In this document: positions 1 to 6,392 of the stretch, piece after piece
How the letters are laid out: each line of letters starts with the position of its first letter
Position numbering within the stretch: position 1 is the stretch's first letter
Source of the DNA: Bacteroidales bacterium
GTDB taxonomy: Bacteria > Bacteroidota > Bacteroidia > Bacteroidales > Lentimicrobiaceae
DNA: 15,111 nucleotides
Direction: 5' to 3'
Assembly: GCA_016709025.1 (NCBI GenBank)
Contig: JADJEQ010000035.1
Coordinates: 1 to 15,111, forward strand
Made by a program: the position numbers and the translations under genes
The notes under the pieces: generated by a model
The model's input: the letters and a program-made list of their open reading frames with translations, nothing else
What the model was told of the DNA's origin: nothing
Database searches by the model: none

Positions 1-52
1 GTCCGTAATTCAGCAACTTTCAATGGCGGAAAGGCATTACTTTAGGGCTGCA

Positions 53-508
53 TTAATCAACTTTTACGTTTTTAAGTTCATTCATTATTCTTTTTATTTC
101 GAAAGATAGCTTGTAATTGTCAGCCTCCTGAAAAGTTGCTTTCTGACAATACATGGTGTTCCCGATGTATTGTTCGAAGTCAGTTGTTTTTACTGTTTCA
201 AATGGTATCCAGTCTTTCTGTTCCATGGATAAAAACTCTCCACATATGAAGTAAACCGTGTCACTATCTAGTGTCACGAATCCGGCTTTGCATTACGGAC
301 ATCAATCACTGTTGGTGGGCTCATATTTATTGAAACTTTGGCGCCGAGGCGATTAGGAAACTGAATTATGGAGTCGGAATTGAGATGATACCATCCTGTC
401 TTTATAGTATTGTCGAAAGTGTTCGTTTTAGTTGCTTTTTCATTTACCTGATAATTGCAACCAGACAAAACAGACAGAATACTAAGGTAGTTGCTGCTGA
501 GTAATCAC
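53..508 (-). CDS. Small putative lipoprotein, frameshifted, unknown function
   Basis: Two minus-strand frames (274-468 and 53-277) overlap by 4 bases and read as one protein of roughly 150 residues with a single shift near 275-290. The first frame extends upstream of 468 through codons reading LSILSVLSGC, a convincing signal-peptide end with the lipobox LSGC, so the product is probably an outer-membrane or periplasmic lipoprotein. The start is unclear: a GTG at 506-508 would need one more base shift to join the lipobox frame. The mature part is polar and rich in Asp, Thr and Lys, with a DSDTVYFICGEF segment in the second half. I do not recognise the family. It is the last in the row of minus-strand small genes. 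Confidence 0.5.
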
Positions 509-614
509 AATCGATGATTAAACTTTTCATAAAATTGGTTTATGTCAATTTGAGTTTCGAAAAGCATTGCCAGTCATGTTTTGCAAATGATGGCTTTTTC
601 AGCATCTTGAAAAT

Positions 615-848
615 TCAGGGATTGATATGGAGAATTATTCTTTCACAAAACAATATGCAGAGTAGAATAACCCCTTTAAATGCTTTTGTATTAAACTCCG
701 TCAGCACCACCGTCCAGATACAAAATACTGTTTTGTGGTTAAATAGAAGTTCCTTTTTAACCGGATGTTTAAGCAACAAACCACGTTGGAGCAGGGCAAT
801 ATATGAATTCTGCAAAAACTCTGGCTGTAGCTTAGCAAAGTTAAGCAA
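615..848 (-). CDS. Possible small membrane-associated protein
   Basis: This minus-strand frame of 77 codons begins at a TTG (no ATG is available) and has one hydrophobic stretch, AFKGVILLCILFCERIIL, near its C-terminus. A plus-strand frame of 114 codons (514-858) covers the same bases, and I cannot decide between them from composition. I favour the minus strand because all the confidently coding neighbours in this region use it and because the reading starts just after a copy of the cassette-type repeat at 870-913. No family is recognised. The stretch may be a broken gene or non-coding. Confidence 0.25.
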   Translation of the reverse strand: MLNFAKLQPEFLQNSYIALLQRGLLLKHPVKKELLFNHKTVFCIWTVVLTEFNTKAFKGVILLCILFCERIILHINP

Positions 849-869
849 TTCTTTTTAAAAGAGATAGAC

Positions 870-913
870 CAATCTTTCTCCTTACAACCATGTGCCCGTT
901 AGCGTTTATTAGC
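870..913 (-). repeat. Partial copy of the attC-like repeat (left part only)
   Basis: About 40 bases match the right end of the full repeat at 3901-4023 (plus-strand orientation), sharing CTTTCTCCTTACAACCATG and then GCCC-TAGCGTTTA. Read on the minus strand it begins with CGCTAACGGGC, whose first seven bases are the exact complement of GTTAGCG at the other end of the 3901-4023 copy. The second half of the repeat is not recognisable here. It lies 13 bases beyond the stop codon of the DUF4412-like gene, the same placement as the other copies. Confidence 0.6.
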
Positions 914-926
914 AACAGTTATTTTT

Positions 927-1648
927 TTATTCTAAATAATTCTCTGTTTCCAATTTGATTAGGTTAAGGTCTTTGTCAGGTTTAAGTTTTGGTATTTCAA
1001 AGTTTTGGGTCAGTAGTTTCTTCTGCATGTCTTATAAGAGTTAGCGAAACTGTCGATAGACTCTTACTGATTTAACTATTTTAACTGGAAGTGAATTGAA
1101 ATTTTGGTAAAAGTCTGCCCAACCGTCATCAATGTGATTTTCAAATAACTTTGAGTCAATCTCTTTAGAAATGAACTATCATAGTAATAGTCATATGTTC
1201 CTGTCTTCCACTGAACTCTTACAATTTCACATCTTCTACCATCTATGTCAACAATTGTGTCAAGTTTTTGAACGGTCGGTTTGTTACCCGTCATTTGAAA
1301 TTCCAAGTCAATTGAAACATCTGTAACAGTGCAAATGTCTGAGGCTTCACCGTCTTGAAATGAATATAATTTTATTCGCTGTTGTTTATATACAGACCAG
1401 ATTGTGGGCATTAAAAATTAGTATAAGTTATGTAGTCGCCTTGTTGTAACTTTGTCTTTATACTCATCTGTCCAAGAACCGTCCTGCTTCATTTTTTCTT
1501 CCATCATTTCTTCAGTTATGCCCATCTTAGCCATCTTTTCTGAAATTTGAAATTGAAAGTCAGTCTTATAAACCAAGGTCCCTTCGTAAGATTGTCCGAA
1601 TAAAAGTCCTGTTGTTAGAACTAAAAGTGTCGTAATTATTTGTTTCAT
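927..1648 (-). CDS. DUF4412-like secreted protein, multiply frameshifted
   Basis: Starts at ATG 1648 with a signal peptide (MKQIITTLLVLTTGLLFGQS). It continues with a segment beginning SYEGTLVYKTDF, then KMAKMGITEEMMEEKMK, and in a second frame (1076-1411) a segment containing SDICTVTDVSIDLEFQMTG and GTYDYYYDSSFL. Further frames carry HIDDGWADFYQNFNSLPVKI and finally LKPDKDLNLIKLETENYLE with a stop at 927-929. Joined, this is about 240 residues, a normal length for the secreted DUF4412-like proteins of Bacteroidetes (family by resemblance from memory). At least four single-base shifts separate the pieces. The product is probably periplasmic or outer-membrane associated; function unknown. The gene is followed by the attC-like repeat at 870-913 and preceded by the second repeat type at 1687-1815. 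Confidence 0.7.
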
Positions 1649-1962
1649 TTTTACTGTGTCTTTTTATAATTGGTGCTAATGTTCTAATATCATCACAAAC
1701 TTACCACTTTCCCCCGGTTTATCTGACTGTACGAGCAGGATTCCCGGGTGAAATCAATAGAAAATTGACCCTGTACCCAGAACAAAAAAATCAAATTATT
1801 CGACGGATTTCTTCTTGTGCGAACCAGATAACTTTGTTTCCCTATATTCAGCAATACCTTAAATCCCATTAGACCCACTTTTTTATGAATCCCATCAAAA
1901 ACTGTCGGTTACTACATTGCCTGGGAACGGATCAACAGGGGGGCTGCTAATATTCCTATTTA
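1649..1962. other. Spacer between genes, mostly second repeat type
   Basis: No complete gene is seen here. The stretch holds one copy of the second repeat (1687-1815). A minus-strand frame of 61 codons (1693-1878) runs through the repeat and ends RGKVVSL; it begins outside the repeat with no sign of a conserved start. The remaining 150 bases up to the stop codon of the next gene (1963-1965) show no recognisable motif apart from an eight-base GGGGGGCT-type run. Confidence 0.5.
1687..1815 (-). repeat. Second interspersed repeat, copy A
   Basis: About 129 bases align without gaps to 5101-5230 at roughly four bases in five. Shared blocks include ACAAACTTACCACTTT, CGGTTTATCTGA, GAGCAGGATT and GTGAAATCAA. 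On the minus strand both copies read as a C-terminal peptide of about 40 residues with the common parts FTR-SCSY and QINRGKVVSL followed by TGA. This copy is open through its whole length. It ends 38 bases before the ATG of the DUF4412-like gene. Confidence 0.8.
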
Positions 1963-2511
1963 TTAACGTGCGCTATTTATTTCAAAGTTATCGATTCTAA
2001 AGTAATTTGCAAAAGTTGTATCTGGTTTTCCAACTGAGTCAAAGCGTAAAATTATCTTGTTTTTCACTATGTAAACTGTATCTGAACCAACATTGTCTTT
2101 AAAAGGCTTATTCAAAATATTATTTTATTCTTCAATTAGGTAACTCCGGCTAGTTGATTCATTGCGACCAAGATATGTTTCCGGTAAAAGTTCAAATTTG
2201 TGATTCTCTGTAAAGTCAGTTCTAAGTCCGAGACGTCGTCAACAAGGAAAGCTTTAAGCACAATTCTACTTTTAAATATTTCAGTTTCTTCAACGAGCAT
2301 GATAGAAAGCCCCAGCAATAGCGCTGTTATAGAAATATATACCGTGGACCTGTCATTTTTAAGATTTAGAAATATTACATACAGAATTCCAATGGTTGAA
2401 AATAAGATTGGTAAGCCAGCAAAAATCCAAAATCTGCTATAAAGCAACTCTTCTGAAAATTATAACAGAACAAATAGAACTGAGAACATTAAAGAGACTA
2501 GTTTTATTCAT
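1963..2511 (-). CDS. Membrane protein of unknown function, frameshifted
   Basis: The likely start is ATG 2511 (MNKTSLFNVLSSICSVIIF). One shift in the region of the TTATAG at about 2438-2445 leads to the long frame (2136-2447), which has two hydrophobic segments, PILFSTIGILYVIFLNL and VYISITALLLGLSIML. Further shifts near 2210, 2130 and 2118 lead to HKFELLPETYLGRNE, then NKPFKDNVGSDTVYIVKNK and KPDTTFANYFRIDNFEINSAR, stopping at 1963-1965. The reconstructed protein is about 180 residues with two or three N-terminal membrane segments and a soluble C-terminal domain. The C-terminal pattern (FELL-ETYLG, then KIIF-NKPF) resembles a hypothetical family common in Bacteroidetes; I cannot name it. Restoring one base in an A or T run joins these segments, which points to sequencing indels. 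Confidence 0.6.
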
Positions 2512-2548
2512 TCATGTTTCTGAATTTTCCATGATTTTATACTACTGC

Positions 2549-2664
2549 ACCAACAGTTGAGGCTAAATGCTGCTGGGTAGTTTTGAAAATATCTTTCGCC
2601 AGCAGAATTATCATTAATTGTACGATCGTTCCTTCTAAGACCATGCGCCCGATAGCGTTCAGCC
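2549..2664 (-). repeat. attC-like interspersed repeat, second copy
   Basis: This copy aligns with 3901-4023 over nearly its whole length, with shared blocks GTTGAGGCTAA-type left end, AGTTTTGAAAATAT, GCCAGCAGAATT and ACCATGCGCCCGATAGCGTT. The terminal segments GGCTAAATGCTG and CGATAGCGTTCAGCC form an imperfect inverted repeat like that of the 3901 copy. The stop codon of the TPR-type lipoprotein gene (2659-2661) lies inside the repeat end, and the next minus-strand gene starts about 38 bases beyond the other end. A gene stop inside or next to the site is typical for integron cassettes. Confidence 0.75.
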
Positions 2665-3300
2665 TTTTTTCAGGGTGTTTATCTCATTATCAATTACTTG
2701 TCTGATATAATCCTCTTTTGTTAAAATTCAGAATTGTGTCAAACATCATATTATCAGATTCTGGATTTTAGTATTCTTATTTTGTCTTTTTGACCCGCTT
2801 TTTATCCTGTCCTAGCAGTATCATAAAGGAAAGCATGATTAAGTCTGTTGGCGAACAAATCCTTTTCTTATCGGGGATTATTAATTCGATTATCAAATAT
2901 ATCAATATTCTTTATAATATTTTTTTGCAGTCGAAGAGTCTCCTTCATCGTAAAGTATACCTGCAAATGTCCATCCTTCGGATCAAGGTTTTATCTCAAC
3001 TACCTTATCACAGGCTTGTAATGCCTTGTCAAACTGGTTTCTGCTTAAGGATATTTCTATCATATTGAGTAGGGCACATAATACTTTTATCAATCCTGAT
3101 GGCTTTGTTTAATAAAATCAAAGCTAATTATCATACCTATAAGCTGCATTAATTGAACCGCTTTATTATTGTAATCGATCGCTTTAGGATTATACTCAGG
3201 TATTCTATAATGTCCTTTTGCAAGAATGCAAAATCGCCATGAGAATCAATATGGGAATAGTCAGAATTATCCCTTTAGTTATCTTATGATTACTAATCAT
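2659..3300 (-). CDS. TPR-type lipoprotein, heavily frameshifted
   Basis: The start is ATG 3300, followed by KITKGIILTIPILILMAILHSC, a charged N-terminus, hydrophobic core and lipobox-like LHSC. One base shift after this cysteine gives KGHYRIPEYNPKAIDYNNKA. Later frames read FDKALQACDKVVEI, then GDSSTAKKYYKE, then DIFDNRINN, ANRLNHAF and a C-terminal EINTLKKG before TGA at 2659-2661. The spacing of small and aromatic residues in DKALQACDKVVEI and STAKKYYKE is typical of tetratricopeptide helices. I count at least six single-base shifts. The intact protein would be about 210 residues, membrane-anchored, probably a protein-interaction scaffold. No partner is evident. The short plus-strand frame at 2790-3068 is a shadow of it. 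Confidence 0.55.
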
Positions 3301-3324
3301 ATTCTGTTGTCATTAGTAAAATAT

Positions 3325-3891
3325 TTATCGCCTGAATCTCGGTTCAGTTAAATGCCCTGCAACGGTTGAGGCTATGTTGTCCAATTTGTTAATGTGATGC
3401 CAGGTAAGTTTTCTTAAATTAATATTTGAACTATCGTCTTTCGATATCTTGTTTTTTGTCACTTGGTCGTAACTATAGCGAAAATTCAAAGCAAGTTGAA
3501 CTTTGAAACTGTCAATTTCTTTCAGGTCAAAGTTTGGTGAGTTTAATATTGCAAATTGTCCCTTCGTCAAGTCAAGCAAAACATATAAAAGGTCGTATTG
3601 ATTTTTTCTAAGACAAGGGGTCAACAGATCAATAATGTCGGATTTGTCAAGATAGTAGCAGCTTCTGGAATACTGAAATTCCAATTTTAATTTATTTGAT
3701 TGAAACAAATTTTTTGGATTTTGTTTGTCTGTCCAAATTTGAACCGGACTTACAAATTTCATCATTCCATATTCATCAATTTGTGAAAAGTAAACGCCAT
3801 ACTTTTCGTCTTCAGTTTCAAAAAAGTCGTAGTCCGAACGTCCAGAGATGTCAGCTTTAATTTTCCAAATATTGTCTTTAAGTTGTCTCAT
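3325..3891 (-). CDS. Hypothetical 188-residue protein, intact
   Basis: This is one of the few unbroken frames in the window. It starts at ATG 3891, 10 bases from the repeat end at 3901, and has no signal peptide or membrane segment. It is acidic and aromatic-rich at the start (SGRSDYDFFETEDEKYGVYF), with a central LLTPCLRKNQYDLLYVLLDL stretch likely to be helical. No catalytic motif or family is recognised. The last 20 codons pass through a segment (3354-3375) resembling the inner end of the attC-like repeat, so the C-terminal residues may be partly repeat-derived or the true stop may have been lost through an indel. A soluble cytoplasmic product is the simplest reading. Confidence 0.65.
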   Translation of the reverse strand: MRQLKDNIWKIKADISGRSDYDFFETEDEKYGVYFSQIDEYGMMKFVSPVQIWTDKQNPKNLFQSNKLKLEFQYSRSCYYLDKSDIIDLLTPCLRKNQYDLLYVLLDLTKGQFAILNSPNFDLKEIDSFKVQLALNFRYSYDQVTKNKISKDDSSNINLRKLTWHHINKLDNIASTVAGHLTEPRFRR

Positions 3892-3900
3892 GTAAAATTA

Positions 3901-4023
3901 CCGCTAACGGCCGAGGCTAAGCGCTGGCGGGCAGTTTTGAAAATATATCATTCCGGCCAGCAGAATTTTCAATAAATGTACAATCTTTCTCCTTACAACC
4001 ATGCGCCCGATAGCGTTTAGCCC
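3901..4023 (-). repeat. attC-like interspersed repeat, most complete copy
   Basis: The copy runs from CCGCTAACGG to GCGTTTAGCCC. Bases 3915-3932 and 4005-4022 form an imperfect inverted repeat with 15 of 18 pairs matching, enclosing about 72 bases. On the minus strand the end nearest the downstream gene reads CCGTTAGCGG, a GTTAGCG box close to the attC R-box form GTTRRRY but with C at the third R. The paired box at the other end is CGCTATC (CGCTAAC in the 870-913 copy). Length and palindromic ends fit attC sites (known range about 60 to 140 bp). It sits 17 bases after a stop codon and 10 bases before an ATG, both on the minus strand. Confidence 0.75.
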
Positions 4024-4040
4024 TTATTGTGTAGCGTAAT

Positions 4041-5063
4041 TCAATCAATTCTTTTAAAGTTCTGATTTCTATTTAATATTATTATTTTAGGTCTATCAAG
4101 ACCGGTCGAAATATAGTTATCAAACAACTCCAGATCCAGTAAATCATCTTTGAAATTTCGAATATTGGCATATTCAACATGGTAGTCCTTACCTTCTTCC
4201 GTTTCAATCAAATATTCATATATGAGTATTGAATTATCAGAATTTAATCTCCAGTTACACTGAATGGGTAGAAATCCATTGCCTGATATTGACAATGAAT
4301 CATGATAAAAATTATAATTTAATGTGTCATCGAAAAGTTTATATTTCCCAGATTTAATTAGTTTTTTGACAAGTGTTCACCATAAAATCTACTGGTATCA
4401 TTCATAGAAATCCATTTACCAGCAATTTTAGAATGAAGCGTATCATCTTTTTCTGGGTTTGCTAAAATATAATCAGTTTGTTTATGCCGAGGAAAACCAA
4501 CTAAAGTGAATCCAACATCATTTAAGCTTGCAATCTGATGCGCATGATCCATAAATCCATTATTTTTAGACCAACTATGATAAAAAAAAAAATGAATATC
4601 CTTATGTTTTCAATTCGCCAACACTCTTCCTGTAGATGAATATTTATTGAACTTTTATCCTGCAATTTATAAACCACTACTCCATTATCAAGAAAAATCA
4701 AGATAGTCCCCATATTTGAATAATATCGAATCATAATTAAGATTATAGAATAATTTGTTATTAAAATAGTCAGTGATGTTTTCAACTGTTCCTTTAGGGT
4801 TAAATTCTTTTAATAGTTTAAATACATAATACTCATCTCTTATTGGGGTTAGTGTAAGTTCATCTTCATCATTAGGTTTTGTTTCAGATTTCGAATTTTC
4901 CTTTAAATATGGAGAATAGACAATACTATCATTTGAAAGTGCAATTATTGGTAAGTATATAATCACCAACCCAAATATTTTGAATATAAGGATTAATCTC
5001 TGGTTTTTTAGAGCTGATAAAAATCAAACCAAGAAATACAAAACTAATTATATGTTTTCTCAT
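4041..5063 (-). CDS. Membrane-anchored hypothetical protein, frameshifted
   Basis: The likely start is ATG 5063 (MRKHIISFVFLGLIFIS). After a shift in the A run near 5020 the frame gives LIFKIFGLVIIYLPIIAL, a second hydrophobic segment. The soluble part follows in four frames: 4688-4969 (SNDSIVYSPYLKE, NPKGTVENITDYF), 4560-4700 (NGVVVYKLQDK), 4358-4552 (HQIASLNDVGFTLVGFPRHK, KIAGKWISMNDTSRFYGEHL) and 4041-4295 (SISGNGFLPIQCNWRL, ending NRNQNFKRID). The shift near 4582 falls in a run of 11 A. The joined protein is about 340 residues, with one or two N-terminal membrane segments. No family recognised. It is followed by the attC-like repeat and preceded by the second repeat type, 37 bases upstream. 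Confidence 0.55.
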
Positions 5064-5100
5064 AGCAGAAAGTTTGGTTGTTATGCTACACAACTTTTAA

Positions 5101-5230
5101 ATATTATCACAAACTTACCACTTTTCCCCGGTTTATCTGAACATATGAGCAGGATTGACGCGTGAAATCAAGAGAAAATTGATACCGCAATCAGAACAAT
5201 AAATTCAAATTTTTCGGTGGGTTTCTTCTA
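5101..5230 (-). repeat. Second interspersed repeat, copy B
   Basis: This copy is gap-free against 1687-1815, including ATCACAAACTTACCACTTTT and GGTTTATCTGA. Its minus-strand reading has the same C-terminal peptide (FTRQSCSY, QINRGKVVSL, TGA) but with an in-frame TGA where copy A has TGG. It lies at the right-hand edge of the AT-rich region, 37 bases upstream of the preceding gene's ATG. Beyond 5232 the sequence no longer resembles copy A. Confidence 0.8.
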
Positions 5231-5325
5231 TCCATCTGTCCTGATACGTCAGGTTTCAAAACTTTTAACCGGTTACCGGGTTTAATTTAAATATATAGAA
5301 ACCTCCATATGAGCTGAACTTTGCT

Positions 5326-5333
5326 TAACTTTG
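5326..5333 (+). promoter_or_regulatory. Candidate Bacteroidetes -7 promoter element
   Basis: TAACTTTG matches the Bacteroidetes -7 consensus TAnnTTTG and lies 25 bases before the ATG of the secreted protein at 5359. No clear TTTG -33 element stands at the expected distance, so only the -7 half is supported. Confidence 0.4.
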
Positions 5334-5358
5334 AAATTAACTAACCCCAAAAACCTGA

Positions 5359-6107
5359 ATGATGAAAAGATATTTTACCCTGATTTTTTTCAACCTGTTC
5401 CTGATCGCAACGACGTCCGGACAGTGCTTTCCCGATCCGGCCTACACCGTTCCGGGTATCTACCCCGATAGCGCCACCGGGTTTCCACCGGCAATCGCAA
5501 CCTATGAATACAATTTCACAGTAACCGCGATAATCCCGGCCGATACCATTGCATATTTTTCCAGCAATTGGTTGTCGATTCCATTGGTGTGGTGGAGGTT
5601 GAGGGTTTGCCCGAAGGATTTCAGGCAATTCCCAGCCGTGCATCCGGATTCTGGCTGGGTGGCACCTCAGGCTGCATGCTGATCACCGGGACACCCACCG
5701 AACTGCAGGTTGGTGTTTATCCATTAACCTTTTCCCTGGTGGGATATATGGGAGGTCTCGGATTGCCAATACCTTATACCATTGATTATTACAGCATTAC
5801 GGTGCTTCCTGCTTCCGCTTTTGGTATAGATGATCCTGGCGTTCACGGAAATATCAGGATGAAGGCTTTCCCGAATCCTTTTCAGTAACCCTGAATCTTG
5901 AATTTTATGCCCGGGAATCCGGCAAATACGAGTGCCGGATCTATGATACCAAAGGAAGGCTGCTGAAAACCGAAAACTTCAATGTTCCCAAAGGCGATTA
6001 TTCATACGTATTCAATGGTTCTTATGCTTGAACCCGGTATTTACTTCTGCGCGCTCAGGCATACAACGAAGAATTTCGCTGCCTTTGTCAGGATGGTGAA
6101 ATATTGA
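5359..6107 (+). CDS. Secreted protein with type IX sorting-like C-terminus, frameshifted
   Basis: Begins MMKRYFTLIFFNLFLIATTSG with a clear signal peptide; ATG 5362 is an equally possible start. The first frame (CFPDPAYTVPGIYPDS, YEYNFTVTAIIPADTI) crosses near 5575 into a second frame (VEVEGLPEGFQAIPS, GTSGCMLITGTPTELQ, GVYPLTFSLVGYMGG), which looks like a putative-Ig (cadherin-like) fold with the TGTPT turn. A shift at the CCTTTTCAG near 5880 restores KAFPNPFSVTLNLEF, and another near 6026 restores LEPGIYFCALRH and FAAFVRMVKY before TGA 6105-6107. The C-terminal part (FPNPF, YDTKGRLL, GIYF, final basic strand) has the layout of a type IX secretion sorting domain. The reconstructed length is about 248 residues. 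It is probably exported to the cell surface; specific function unknown. Confidence 0.8.
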
Positions 6108-6392
6108 AATTTTCGCAGAACCATTAATACTATCTCAAACCTGCTTTTTAATAAATGGATATACAACATGGGGCATCTGAATATATTGGTGTCGTGTAAA
6201 CTTCTTTGACTTTTCGGAAAGTCGCAAATTCAAAGATTTAATCACAAACACCAAACTTTGCAAATTATATTTTAATGATATACAATACTTTGTGAAAATT
6301 GGTGTCTTGGAGACTTGGTGACAGATCTTTTCTTTTTAACTTTTTGGAGCTGGCTCAGAATTTAAACTTTCTTACGGAAAACTTACCCTAAC
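6108..6392. other. Leader region of the TonB receptor gene with short repeats
   Basis: No gene is seen. It contains a small hairpin GACTTT-TCGG-AAAGTC (6209-6224) without a T run, and three octamers in tandem, TTGGTGTC, TTGGAGAC and TTGGTGAC (6299-6322). I looked for cobalamin and other riboswitch landmarks and found none. Confidence 0.45.

Noticed and set aside
514..858. Plus-strand frame of 114 codons starting at an ATG
   Set aside because: It opposes a minus-strand frame and all convincing neighbours are on the minus strand; no signal, motif or family supports it.
2200..2442. Plus-strand frame of 80 codons
   Set aside because: It is antisense to the membrane-protein gene, whose minus-strand reading has hydrophobic segments and family-like motifs.
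2790..3068. Plus-strand frame of 92 codons
   Set aside because: It is antisense to the TPR-type lipoprotein, whose reconstructed minus-strand sequence is clearly protein-like.
6209..6224. Terminator of the secreted-protein gene
   Set aside because: The six-pair hairpin GACTTT-TCGG-AAAGTC has no following T run and lies 100 bases past the stop.
6108..6392. Riboswitch upstream of the TonB receptor, such as a cobalamin type
   Set aside because: None of the conserved boxes or the expected multi-stem layout is visible in this short AT-rich leader.
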